Shown here: positions 16,475-25,011 of the stretch, in pieces | Layout of the letters: each line of letters begins with the position of its first letter | How positions within the stretch are numbered: the first letter of the stretch is position 1 | DNA from: Parapedobacter tibetensis | GTDB taxonomy: Bacteria; Bacteroidota; Bacteroidia; Sphingobacteriales; Sphingobacteriaceae | Direction of reading: 5' to 3' | Length of the DNA: 64,000 bases | Assembly (NCBI RefSeq): GCF_024704835.1 | Contig: NZ_JAMXBE010000003.1 | Location: 372,001-436,000, forward strand | Notes under the pieces: model-generated | What the model saw: the letters and a program-made list of their open reading frames with translations, nothing else | What the model was told of the DNA's origin: nothing | Databases searched by the model: none | Made by a program: the position numbers and the translations under genes

Positions 16475-17674
16475 ATGAAAGCCTTACCGATTGTATTCCT
16501 GTTTTCAATAGCTTGCTTATTTCTAGTGAAGACGGCTTGGGCTCAGGAAGAGTATATTTCACCCCCATCAAAAACACTTACGGTGGTACCCTTTTCACTA
16601 GCCGCCGAGAGTATTGTTCTTGTTCGGGGTATCCTTATCGGTCATGCAGACACGCTCACCTTTATTCTCGATACAGGGAGTAGTGGCATCTCGCTGGATT
16701 CGACGACAGCTAGCTCGTTAAACTTGGTTCCGGAGGAATCTGACATTAACATCCGTGGTATTGCGGGGGTAAAGAAAGCCCTATTTTTATACAATCAAAG
16801 CCTTAAACTGAATGAGCTCGTTATAGACAGCCTCAACTTTCACATCAACGATTATGAATTTCTTTCCTATGTATACGGAACCCAGATAGATGGTGTGATT
16901 GGTTATTCGCTATTTAGCCGGTACATTTTAAAAATCGATTATGATGTGCGTGAAATTGAAATTTGTTCCCAAGGCCCCATCAAATATCCGCGTGGCGGGC
17001 ATTTATTAAGGCCATTCATTCGCACGCTTCCGGTGCAATCTGCCCGGATAAGAGATCACCGTCGGGTAACCTCGCGGTTTCTTTTTGATATCGGAGCTGG
17101 CTTATCTCTGGTATTGTCTCAAGAATTTGAACAAGACAGTTCCCTCATCCGTAAGAAACGCAAACGTTTCCCCGTGCAAGCCCATGGGGTGGGTGGAAAG
17201 CTGACGATGGACATGACATTGGTAAAGGATTTTCGACTAGGGCCATATCGCTTCCGGAAAGTGCCAACGATGATATTTGAAGATGAATACAATATAACTT
17301 CCTACCCGTATTTAGGTGGACTTATTGGCAACCAGATTCTTAAGCGCTTCAATGTTATTCTCAACTATGATAGGCGAGAGATATACTTAAAGCCAAACAC
17401 GCTGTATCGAGAGCCATTTGAATATTCGTATTCTGGAATGGAGTTGTATTACATCGACAAAGTCATTGTTATCGGGTCCATTGTCAAAGATTCTCCTGCA
17501 GATGTCGCCGGCTTCAAGGAAGGTGATGTTGTTGTTGCCATAGACAACAATGCCGGGCAGGATTTTGTACAATATAAAAAGGCTTTGATGACTGCAAAAA
17601 AGCAGATAAAGCTGATCATCCGGCGTGACGCGGAATTGATGGAAATCCGGCTGAAATTGCTGCGTTTGCGTTGA
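16475..17674 (+). CDS. Secreted retropepsin-like aspartic protease with PDZ domain
   Basis: A 399-residue exported protein. A signal peptide ends at TAWAQ (about residue 24). Two aspartic protease halves follow: FILDTGSSG with Asp66, and FLFDIGAGLS with Asp205, where the second motif is DIG rather than DTG. A C-terminal PDZ domain at about 310-395 carries SPADVAGFKEGDVVVAI. This is the aspartyl protease-PDZ architecture common in Bacteroidetes; its substrates are unknown. I reject the 80-residue N-terminal extension because the signal peptide and promoter both point to 16475. It converges with the tricorn-like gene. Confidence 0.88.
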   Translation: MKALPIVFLFSIACLFLVKTAWAQEEYISPPSKTLTVVPFSLAAESIVLVRGILIGHADTLTFILDTGSSGISLDSTTASSLNLVPEESDINIRGIAGVKKALFLYNQSLKLNELVIDSLNFHINDYEFLSYVYGTQIDGVIGYSLFSRYILKIDYDVREIEICSQGPIKYPRGGHLLRPFIRTLPVQSARIRDHRRVTSRFLFDIGAGLSLVLSQEFEQDSSLIRKKRKRFPVQAHGVGGKLTMDMTLVKDFRLGPYRFRKVPTMIFEDEYNITSYPYLGGLIGNQILKRFNVILNYDRREIYLKPNTLYREPFEYSYSGMELYYIDKVIVIGSIVKDSPADVAGFKEGDVVVAIDNNAGQDFVQYKKALMTAKKQIKLIIRRDAELMEIRLKLLRLR

Positions 17675-17679
17675 ATATA

Positions 17680-17734
17680 AGAATCCCTAGGTTTATGCTT
17701 CAAGCCGATGCTATTGCAAAACCTAGGGGATTCT
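17680..17734. terminator. Inverted repeat between two convergent protease genes
   Basis: AGAATCCC-TAGGTTT at 17680-17694 pairs with AAACCTAGGGGATTCT at 17719-17734 with one bulged base and a loop of about 24. It sits in the 69-base gap between two convergent genes and may stop both. There is no long T tract, so it is only a candidate. Confidence 0.45.
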
Positions 17735-17743
17735 ATTGTGCTT

Positions 17744-20700
17744 TTACTTCACCCGTATGGGGTCTGCCGGTTTTTTCACTTCTTTGTATGGATAGGTTTT
17801 CATCTCTTCCAATAAGAGTTGGACCGTTCGTTCCAGCTGCGGATCACGGCCTTCGAGAAGATCCTTAGGCATTTGTTCTACGAATATATCTGGAGCAACC
17901 CCTTCATTTTCGATAATCCATTTTCCATTCATGTCATAAATGCCAAAATTAGGTGAAGTGATCCTACCACCGTCCAACAGGGGCGGGTATCCGCTGATAC
18001 CCACGAGAATGCCCATAGTCGTGCGCCCCACAAGTTTTCCCAAACCTTTCAACTTAAACATATAGGGCATCATATCTCCGCCAGAACCTGCATTCTCATT
18101 GATGACCATGGCTTTCGGGCCATAGATGCCGTTCCCCGGGGTGGTGAAGCTTTTGCCGTCTCGTATGCCCCAATAACTAACTTGTTCCCTGGCCAACAAA
18201 TCGATTACATAATCGGCCACCCAGCCTCCGCCGTTGTTGCGTTCATCGATGAGCAAAGCCTTTTTGTCCATTTGGGAGAAATAATACCGATTGAAATAGG
18301 TATAACCATCCGGCCCGGTATTGGGCATATATACATAAGCGATTTGCCCATTGCTGAGCTCATCCGTTTTTTTGCGGTTCTTTTCTACCCAGTCCATGCG
18401 ACGCAGCTGCATTTCATCTCCGAAACTGATGGGTACTACGGTTACTTCCCTTGCACCATCAGCTATCGGTTTGTCATTGATTTTGACGATTACCTGCTTG
18501 CCCACCGTGTGGTCAAAAAGGCTGTATATGCTTGTTTCAGCAGTAAGCGGAATACCATTGACTGCAAGGATGTATTCCCCCGCTTTTATGTTCAACCCCG
18601 GCTCGGCCAACGGTGCTTTGAAAGCGGGATTCCAATCCAACCGGGTGAAAACTTTGCTAATCTTATAGTGCCCTTTTTCGATTTCATAATCGGCACCGAG
18701 TACTCCCACACCTACCGAGGGTGCAGATGGTTCATCGCCGGGATAAATATAGTTGTGGCCCACCACCATTTCACCCATCATCTCATTGAGGAGGTAACCT
18801 AGATCCGAGCGGTGGTTCACATGTGGAAGGAATTTTTCATACTTCGTTTTCATGGCCGGCCAATCTACACCATGCATGTTTTCCACATAGAAATATTCCT
18901 TTTGGAGTGACCATACCTCATTGAATACTTGTTTCCATTCTGCAGCAGGGTCCACAAGTTGTTTGATGTTTTCCAGTTTAATTTTTCCCGTCTCTGGAGT
19001 TGCTGGTTTCTTGCCTGCATCTACAATGAAGTAGGATCCCCGCGCCGAATAAATCATTTTCTTACCATCGGCACTTACATCAAAGCCGCGGATATTTTCA
19101 ATCAATGTGTTGTTTTCCCGTTTTTTGAAATCATAGACTCCCAGTGTGGAACCTCGCTGGTACAAGAGCATGTTTTCCACGTTGGCGTTCAGCTGATAGT
19201 ATCCGGCTGGCAACGGTAAGGAGATAATGCGGTTGCTTAGATTTTCGAAATCTGCTTTAATGTCTGTACTGTCTGTACTTTTGTCCTTGCTTTTATCGGG
19301 TTCTTTTTTCTCCACGTCCTCCTTCTTGTCGGCCTTCATTTCCTTTTCTGCTTTCTCTTCTTTTATGGTTTCCTCATCGCTCTCCGGCTCGAAGATGGAG
19401 GGGGTATCTTTTGACAGGATAAAGGCATACACATTATAGTTGCTAGGGCGTTCGTATGCCGACATATGCAAGCCGCTATTGGTGAGGCCCGTGTTTGTGC
19501 TGGCTGTGAAAAACAAATATTTGCCGTCCCGGCTGAATACTGGCCCACGCACGGCACTCATGCCGTCGCTGATCTGGTGTTTTTCGCCCGTACTTAGGTT
19601 ATACATGAATACCGCAGGGACCGTATTGGGCAGCGTTTTCACATAGCCAATCCATTTCGAATCCGGCGACCACGTCGGCTGGAAGTGGTTGTAGACCCTG
19701 CCAGTATGCGAACCTAGTCGATCATCGTCTACCAATACCGTTTTGCGGGTGTCAATATCCACATAATAAAGGTTGAGATGGCTATCGTTGTAAAAGAGCT
19801 TTTTACTATCCGGCGACCAAGTCGGTTGGAAATAAAACGTGGTTTTTCCCAACGGAATATAAATGGGGTTGTCTTTTGCCGCCTGATCCCGCAATACCAA
19901 TTGATAGTTGCCCTTTGCATCCGAAATATACGAAATCCATTTTCCATCGGGCGACCAAGCCGGGAAGCGCTCATGCGTGCCGGGCGAGTTGGATATGTTG
20001 CGGGCATCTCCCTTTTCCTTGGGTACCGTGAAAATTTCCCCCCTACTTTCGAAGACCGCACGCTGGCCAGTGGGGGAAATGCTAAAATCGTTTATACTTT
20101 GACTCATATCCACATAATGCGGCCGCTTATATAGCGCATCCGCATGGATACTGATGGTCAAAGGTGTTGCCTTCTTATTGTCGGTTTGGAGAAGGTGTAC
20201 TTTACCTGCCTGTTCGAAAACCAGTGTATTGCCCTTGCCGGCGAGCGACCGCACATCATAGTCGTTGAAATTGGTGAGTTTTTCAACCCGTTTCGAAGCA
20301 ATATCATAACTATAGATGTTTACAATCTTTTCCCTATCAGACAGGAAATAGACTTTATCATCAAGCCACACCGGTTTTACATTGTTACTATTGGCTCCGG
20401 GTATGGTTTCGACGTCTTGCGTGTTGGTGTCGAAAATCCAAATGGTGGGCATACCTCCGCCCCGATATCTTTTAAAGGCCACACGATCGCGTTCGGTAGG
20501 ATCCGTATTTTTAATGTAAGCCCAGTACCGTCCATCTGGAGAGGGGGAGCCTTGGTAAGCTTCGGGCATCATGAGCGGGGTAGCCATACCTCCTTTGATA
20601 CTGATGGTATGTAGGCGAGGGCTGAGCGCATATTGGACATCGCGTGTAGAAGTAAAATATACAGCTGCATTATCTATCCAGCCACGAACCACATCCGCCC

Positions 20701-21025
20701 CTGGGTGGTGGGTAAGTCGCCTTGGCTCGCCACCATGGATAGAAACGACATATACATCCGTATTGCCATCGTAGTTGCCCGTAAAAGCGATTTGCTGCCC
20801 GTCGGGAGAAAACACCGGGTTTTGCTCCACAGCAGGGTTTATTGTGAGTCTACGGGCATTGCTGCCATTCCTATCCGCCACCCAAATGTCGCCACCATAG
20901 ACGAAGGCCACATGCCCTTCGCTGACGCTGGGTGTCCGCAACAACAGTGTTTCCTGCGCTTGGGTGTAAAAGACTCCACAAAACAGCACTGCAAATCCTA
21001 TAATACTGGTTTTTAAACTATTCAT
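17744..21025 (-). CDS. Tricorn-like S41 protease with WD40-like propeller
   Basis: A 1093-residue exported protein (signal peptide ending YTQAQ near 24). The first half is a beta propeller of PD40/WD40-like blades with repeated NPVFSPDGQQIAF-type text (SPDGKWISYIS, SPDSKKLFYN, SPDSKWIGYV). A Lys/Glu/Asp-rich linker lies at about 545-595. Then come a second propeller part, a PDZ region (GEYILAVNGIPL) and the S41 catalytic domain with Ser981 in NAGSGGDM. This is the layout of archaeal tricorn and its bacterial homologues, periplasmic here. It probably trims peptides after bulk proteolysis. Monocistronic. Confidence 0.93.
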   Translation of the reverse strand: MNSLKTSIIGFAVLFCGVFYTQAQETLLLRTPSVSEGHVAFVYGGDIWVADRNGSNARRLTINPAVEQNPVFSPDGQQIAFTGNYDGNTDVYVVSIHGGEPRRLTHHPGADVVRGWIDNAAVYFTSTRDVQYALSPRLHTISIKGGMATPLMMPEAYQGSPSPDGRYWAYIKNTDPTERDRVAFKRYRGGGMPTIWIFDTNTQDVETIPGANSNNVKPVWLDDKVYFLSDREKIVNIYSYDIASKRVEKLTNFNDYDVRSLAGKGNTLVFEQAGKVHLLQTDNKKATPLTISIHADALYKRPHYVDMSQSINDFSISPTGQRAVFESRGEIFTVPKEKGDARNISNSPGTHERFPAWSPDGKWISYISDAKGNYQLVLRDQAAKDNPIYIPLGKTTFYFQPTWSPDSKKLFYNDSHLNLYYVDIDTRKTVLVDDDRLGSHTGRVYNHFQPTWSPDSKWIGYVKTLPNTVPAVFMYNLSTGEKHQISDGMSAVRGPVFSRDGKYLFFTASTNTGLTNSGLHMSAYERPSNYNVYAFILSKDTPSIFEPESDEETIKEEKAEKEMKADKKEDVEKKEPDKSKDKSTDSTDIKADFENLSNRIISLPLPAGYYQLNANVENMLLYQRGSTLGVYDFKKRENNTLIENIRGFDVSADGKKMIYSARGSYFIVDAGKKPATPETGKIKLENIKQLVDPAAEWKQVFNEVWSLQKEYFYVENMHGVDWPAMKTKYEKFLPHVNHRSDLGYLLNEMMGEMVVGHNYIYPGDEPSAPSVGVGVLGADYEIEKGHYKISKVFTRLDWNPAFKAPLAEPGLNIKAGEYILAVNGIPLTAETSIYSLFDHTVGKQVIVKINDKPIADGAREVTVVPISFGDEMQLRRMDWVEKNRKKTDELSNGQIAYVYMPNTGPDGYTYFNRYYFSQMDKKALLIDERNNGGGWVADYVIDLLAREQVSYWGIRDGKSFTTPGNGIYGPKAMVINENAGSGGDMMPYMFKLKGLGKLVGRTTMGILVGISGYPPLLDGGRITSPNFGIYDMNGKWIIENEGVAPDIFVEQMPKDLLEGRDPQLERTVQLLLEEMKTYPYKEVKKPADPIRVK

Positions 21026-21299
21026 ATTTCTTCGTTAAAACAGAAAACTGGGTTGTATGCAATATTAAACTATTTGATCTTTATTTGACGCTTTATCGTG
21101 GAAATAGTTGCATTGGGTTGGTTCTTCTGATTCTGAACTTGTTTAAACTTTTTTCTTCTTGTCAATCCTCCTTAGGAACAGTACGCTGTTAGCTTGTCGC
21201 GCCATTAAAATATTGAACGAAGTGATTAACGAAACAAAGGAAAATAAAAATCTCATCGTTTCTTCACACCATATTTGCGGGAAATACTACCCCAATTTA
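21026..21299. other. Gap upstream of the tricorn-like gene
   Basis: I see no gene, RNA or strong hairpin here. It presumably carries the tricorn-like gene's promoter, but no convincing TTG/TAnnTTTG pair stands out on the minus strand. Confidence 0.4.
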
Positions 21300-21659
21300 G
21301 GTGATATAACAGGGAGCGATGGGCCCGCTCCGCCACGCTTGTCAAGCGTATGGATCCCGTCTAGCTGCGCCGGGATAGGCCAAGGTGTTTGTGGTTGCGC
21401 CGTACAGGCTCCCCTAGACCGACTGACATGAACCATCCTTGCTCCATTTGTTGAAATAGTAGAAAACCTGCTACCAACCAGAACCTCCCCGGACGAAATG
21501 CCCGACCGGTGGATTCCGCCATTGGCAGCCCGTCTTCAAACGGTAAAATATGGCTTGGACAACCTCAACAAGACATATCCGCGGTTTAAATCTCCGTTTG
21601 CCCGTGCTCAGATGTGGTATAATCAATTGCATTATCGAATCTATATCGATGATTCCCAA
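21300..21659 (-). mobile_element. Decayed IS5-type transposase remnant
   Basis: A 62-codon minus-strand frame from 21659 encodes the N-terminus of an IS5-family transposase: STGKRRFKPRICLVEVVQAI then FYRLKTGCQWRNPPV. An in-frame TAG at 21471-21473 interrupts it; the same frame then continues as QVFYYFNKWSKDGS to a second TAG at 21414-21416. Further on, out of frame, comes QLDGIHTLDKRGG, matching the later part of such transposases. So the gene has stop codons, a shift and internal loss, and cannot be active. I could not identify terminal inverted repeats. Confidence 0.8.
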
Positions 21660-21787
21660 TTTGATTCCGTGTTTTATGTTTCAGCACCACAAAACTGGAG
21701 ATTTATTGGGAATCATTTTACCCCTTGAAAAATTTAAACAACTCCTCTTCCCTACATCAGGTCTGGTTTGCTCGGGTAATAAAAAGA

Positions 21788-21821
21788 ACAGCGCCCAACA
21801 TTTGCAAATGTTGGGCGCTGT
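21788..21821 (-). terminator. Strong terminator of the zinc-ribbon operon
   Basis: ACAGCGCCCAACATTTG is followed directly by its exact reverse complement, a perfect 17-base palindrome. On the minus strand it is followed by TCTTTTTATT. It lies 24 bases past the stop of the zinc-ribbon gene and fits an intrinsic terminator. Confidence 0.85.
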
Positions 21822-21844
21822 TTATTAATTTTGGGTTGCTTTAA

Positions 21845-22597
21845 TTAAGCAACCGATGCAGATTCTACTTCCTGTACCAATGCTTCATCTACGAGTACGC
21901 GTCCACAGTGTTCGCATATGATGATTTTCTTACGTTGGCGAATTTCAAGCTGCATTTGAGGTGGAATTTTGTTGTGGCAGCCGGAGCAACTATCGCGGTC
22001 AATGGAAACCACCGCTAAGCCATTCTTATAGGAGTTTCTAAGCCGATGGTATACCCTTGACAGGCGCTCTTCAATGTCTTTTTCAGCATTTTCAGCTTGT
22101 GCCAACAGCTCATCCTCTTCCTTCTGGGTTTCACCCGTGATGGTATCCAGTTCGCCCTTTTTTACTTCAAGATCCTTCCTGGCAGTTTCCAAGGATTCCA
22201 CTGTGGCATCGTAGGTTTCCGTTTTGCTACGGATTTCAAACTCAAGCTCCCTGATTTTCTTTTCGCTCACCTGAATGTCAAGTCCTTGGATTTCTATTTC
22301 CTTGGTGATGGCATCATATTCGCGGTTGTTTTTAACTTCGTTAAGTTGACCTTCATATTTCTTGATGGCTGCCTGCGCATCCTTAATCATATTGCGGCGA
22401 TTGACGATGGAGTCTTCCATTTCGTCCAGCTCGCTCCTGATTTTCTCAATACGGGTTTCCAGTCCGGCAATCTCATCTTCCAAATCTCCCACTTCCATCG
22501 GCAATTCACCCCGTACTTGGCGAATTCTATCGATTTTGGTGTGTATGGTTTGAAGTAACCAGAGGGCCTTCAGTTTTTGTTCTATGGTCTGTTCCAT
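21845..22597 (-). CDS. C4-type zinc-ribbon coiled-coil protein (DUF164/CdsZ-like)
   Basis: A 250-residue cytosolic protein. Residues of about 25-175 form a long charged coiled coil. The C-terminus holds a zinc ribbon with two cysteine pairs, CSGC at about 207 and CEHC at about 229, separated by HNKIPPQMQLEI. This is the DUF164 / CdsZ family, linked to regulation and possibly RNA or sigma-factor interaction in other bacteria; its role in Bacteroidetes is not established. It directly abuts the Nif3-like gene (start at the base after that stop) and ends with a strong terminator. Confidence 0.9.
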   Translation of the reverse strand: MEQTIEQKLKALWLLQTIHTKIDRIRQVRGELPMEVGDLEDEIAGLETRIEKIRSELDEMEDSIVNRRNMIKDAQAAIKKYEGQLNEVKNNREYDAITKEIEIQGLDIQVSEKKIRELEFEIRSKTETYDATVESLETARKDLEVKKGELDTITGETQKEEDELLAQAENAEKDIEERLSRVYHRLRNSYKNGLAVVSIDRDSCSGCHNKIPPQMQLEIRQRKKIIICEHCGRVLVDEALVQEVESASVA

Positions 22598-23695
22598 TTA
22601 ACTGTAGTATTTTATTGGGTTTGTGTCTATTCCCGTCAAACGGACTGCAAAGGTAGGAAATTTTTTTTGAATAATTTCTAACAATAATTGTTGTGTAAAT
22701 TGTTCGCTTTCAAAATGTCCCACGTCTGCGATGACGGTTTTTCCCTCCGCATCAAAAAACTCGTGATACTTATAATCTGATGTCACAAACACATCTGCGC
22801 CAGCGCGTATGGCATGGCCAAGAAGGAAACCTCCGGCACCACCACAAACGGCAACACGCGCAATGGGTTTGCCTCGCAGCGCGGTATGTCTGATTATTTT
22901 TGTGCATAGCCTTTCTTTCAACAGCTTGAGGAAATCCGCTTCCGACAACGGATTCTCCAGTTGGCCGATGAGACCACTGCCCACTTGTTGGTGGTTGTTT
23001 TGCAAGCGGTATACATCATATGCTACGTCCTCATAGGGATGTGCTTCAAAAAGGCCAAGCAACACCGCCCGCTCTCTATTTGAGGGAAACACGACTTCTA
23101 TGCGCACTTCCTCCTCACGATGTTGCTCGCCTTGGCTACCCACAAAGGGAGTGGTGCCTTCCCCTCCCCGAAACGTGCCATAGCCAGATACATTGAAACT
23201 GCACTCGTCATAATTACCGATATGGCCTGCCCCCGCCGCAAACAACGCCGCCCGTACTTGCTCCGCATGGCTTGTTGGTACAAATACAGCAAGCTTGTTA
23301 AACAAGTCGCCTTTGGGACTCAATATTGCAGTGTTTTGCAGATCCAGCTGTTCGGCGATTTTACCGTTTACCCCGCCGGTAATGTTGTCGAGGTTGGTAT
23401 GGATGGCATACAACGCGATGTCGTGCTTGATAGCCTTAATGACCACGCGCTCTACATAGGTGGTTCCATTAAAGCGCGTGAGCCCTTTAAACACGATCGG
23501 GTGATGGGAGATAATCAGGTCACAGCCTTGATGGATGGCCTCGTCTATTACTTCCTCGGTACAATCAAGTGATACCATGACTTGATTGATTTCCTTATCG
23601 GGGCTGCCTACCAGTAATCCTGAGTTGTCATAGGGTTCCTGGTAATCCAGCGGAGCCAGCGATTCAAGGTATGAAGTGAGTTCTCGGAGAAGCAT
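22598..23695 (-). CDS. Nif3-like dinuclear metal centre protein
   Basis: A 365-residue Nif3/YbgI-family protein that forms toroidal hexamers with a dimetal site. The family core is split by an insert: the N-terminal half has SHHPIVFKGLTRF with paired His residues, and the C-terminal half has VAVCGGAGGFLLGHA and DVGHFESEQF. The middle at about 125-230 is the YqfO-like insertion domain. Annotated by homology as GTP cyclohydrolase type 2-like but real activity is uncertain. I take ATG 23695 rather than the TTG two codons earlier. Lies between a membrane protein gene and the zinc-ribbon gene in one operon. Confidence 0.92.
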   Translation of the reverse strand: MLLRELTSYLESLAPLDYQEPYDNSGLLVGSPDKEINQVMVSLDCTEEVIDEAIHQGCDLIISHHPIVFKGLTRFNGTTYVERVVIKAIKHDIALYAIHTNLDNITGGVNGKIAEQLDLQNTAILSPKGDLFNKLAVFVPTSHAEQVRAALFAAGAGHIGNYDECSFNVSGYGTFRGGEGTTPFVGSQGEQHREEEVRIEVVFPSNRERAVLLGLFEAHPYEDVAYDVYRLQNNHQQVGSGLIGQLENPLSEADFLKLLKERLCTKIIRHTALRGKPIARVAVCGGAGGFLLGHAIRAGADVFVTSDYKYHEFFDAEGKTVIADVGHFESEQFTQQLLLEIIQKKFPTFAVRLTGIDTNPIKYYS

Positions 23696-23697
23696 AA

Positions 23698-24159
23698 TCA
23701 ATCTTGTTGTTTGTTCTTGAAGTTTTGGTGTTCGGCCAATAAGTTCCTGAAATTATTCACCTTTACCCAATAGACGATGAAATACACCATGCTCAGCAAG
23801 CCGATCGTAATGAGGATAAATGGGGGTAGCGGGATATTGGACAACAGAAATAGCCAAGCATATAACATGCCGGAGGCCCGGCCAGGATTTTCTTCCTCGG
23901 CAATCTTGCGGTCGTAAAATTCATTGGTAAGGGAATCGGCCAACCGCGAAGCGACCACGAAGTTCCAATAGATATTGAAAAATGGGATTACCACCAACCA
24001 GGCTAAGTTGGGTTCCATTAGCCGATTTTCGGGAGCGATCAATAGGAGTGTTTTACGAATGGTATTGGCATAAAAAACCCAAATAAGTAGTCTGATAAGC
24101 AGTGCTGCGCCTACCAACTGCATCATTTCGGGCGTGAGATTTTCGTAATTGATGTTCAT
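23698..24159 (-). CDS. Uncharacterised four-helix membrane protein
   Basis: A 153-residue integral membrane protein. Hydrophobic segments are visible at about 15-32, 50-70 (LAWLVVIPFFNIYWNFVVAS), 95-115 and 118-138. The PFFNIYWNFVV and SLTNEFYDR text resembles DUF4328-type proteins but I cannot assign it. I use ATG 24159 in place of the preceding GTG. It leads the operon with the Nif3-like and zinc-ribbon genes, with a two-base gap to the former, so a joint role is possible but not known. Confidence 0.75.
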   Translation of the reverse strand: MNINYENLTPEMMQLVGAALLIRLLIWVFYANTIRKTLLLIAPENRLMEPNLAWLVVIPFFNIYWNFVVASRLADSLTNEFYDRKIAEEENPGRASGMLYAWLFLLSNIPLPPFILITIGLLSMVYFIVYWVKVNNFRNLLAEHQNFKNKQQD

Positions 24160-24224
24160 CGGCACTAAAGTACGGTGATTCAGCCATAAAACCCAACGCT
24201 TATGGAATTGATTAAACAGCTGTA

Positions 24225-24329
24225 TTGAACGCCGATGACACGGATGACCACTGATTTAGCTAGTTAGTCGGCAATTGGTAAGAAAAAAATCCGCGAAGAT
24301 TAGCAAAATCTGCATTATCCGCGTTCCAT
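24225..24329. repeat. Dispersed imperfect inverted repeat, copy 1 (GAACGC-GATGAC family)
   Basis: One arm is GAACGCCGATGAC at 24227-24239; the other, on the minus strand, is GAACGCGGATAAT at 24314-24326, with 10 of 13 matching. Inside are further short words such as CCGCGAAGATTAGC and ATCTGC. The stop codon of the adjacent GNAT gene lies within the right arm. A second copy is at 52818-52908. Confidence 0.7.
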
Positions 24330-24788
24330 TAGTGAAAGCCGCATTTCGATATGCATGATTCCGGCATCCATATACGGTTCACTGGTTTGCTTGAAACCCA
24401 ATCCGTTATAAAAGGCTTTGAGGCGTTCTTGTGCGCTGATTTTTATCGAATGGTTACCAAATAGCTGATGTGCTGCTTTAATGCTCCTCAGCATCAATTC
24501 CTCACCTAATCCTTTTCCACGAAAATCCTTACTGATGATCACTCGCCCGATACTGATAGCATCCGGATAAGACACACCCCACGGGACGAGGCGCGTATAT
24601 GCGGCCAATGAATCTCCATGCCATCCCATCATATGGAAAGACTTTTGGTCCTTATTGTCCAAGTCGCTGTATACGCAGGCTTGCTCCAAAACAAAGACTG
24701 CTTCCCGCAATTGCAGGATTTTATAGAGCTCATCGAGCGAAAGCGTCTCAAAGGGTTTAGTGTTCCATACCAAGGTTTGCTTATCCAT
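24315..24788 (-). CDS. ElaA-like GNAT acetyltransferase
   Basis: A 157-residue N-acetyltransferase. Acetyl-CoA binding is marked by ISIGRVIISKDFRGKGLGEE (R/Q-x-x-G-x-G/A form), then ISAQERLKAFYNGLGF, which is typical of ElaA-type proteins. The N-terminal KILQLREAVFVLEQ segment is also an ElaA hallmark. The substrate is unknown. The last few codons (MERG and stop) lie inside a dispersed repeat, so the original C-terminus may have been altered by repeat insertion. Confidence 0.9.
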   Translation of the reverse strand: MDKQTLVWNTKPFETLSLDELYKILQLREAVFVLEQACVYSDLDNKDQKSFHMMGWHGDSLAAYTRLVPWGVSYPDAISIGRVIISKDFRGKGLGEELMLRSIKAAHQLFGNHSIKISAQERLKAFYNGLGFKQTSEPYMDAGIMHIEMRLSLMERG

Positions 24789-24798
24789 GTCGTCCTGC

Positions 24799-24987
24799 CT
24801 AGTTTTCCTCTCCTTCGATATCCAGTAGTTGTGCCAGCTCCTCGGGTTTGCTCATCTATGGGTTATGGCCAGCCTGCATGTTGATGATTTTCCAGCCGTT
24901 ATCTCTGGCCCGTTCGGCGAAAAAAGCGAAAGCCTTGTTTGCCAGCAGGGAACCGCCTATCAACAATACGCACACGAACTTATTCAT
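24799..24987 (-). pseudogene. C-terminal remnant of an alpha/beta hydrolase gene
   Basis: A 62-codon stretch on the minus strand reads ERARDNGWKIINMQAGHNP, then TAG at 24856-24858, then MSKPEELAQLLDIEGEEN and a final TAG. The GW-x-GHNP(M)-S-PEELA-LL order is the usual end of alpha/beta hydrolases, where the His is catalytic. The N-terminal 200 residues are absent and an in-frame stop falls right after GHNP. It sits between GNAT and monooxygenase genes. Confidence 0.65.
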
Positions 24988-25011
24988 AAGAAACCTATTA
25001 ATGATGCATAT

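Noticed and set aside
21488-21844. Plus-strand open frames across the IS5 remnant
   Set aside because: They are antisense to the transposase text and show no family resemblance.
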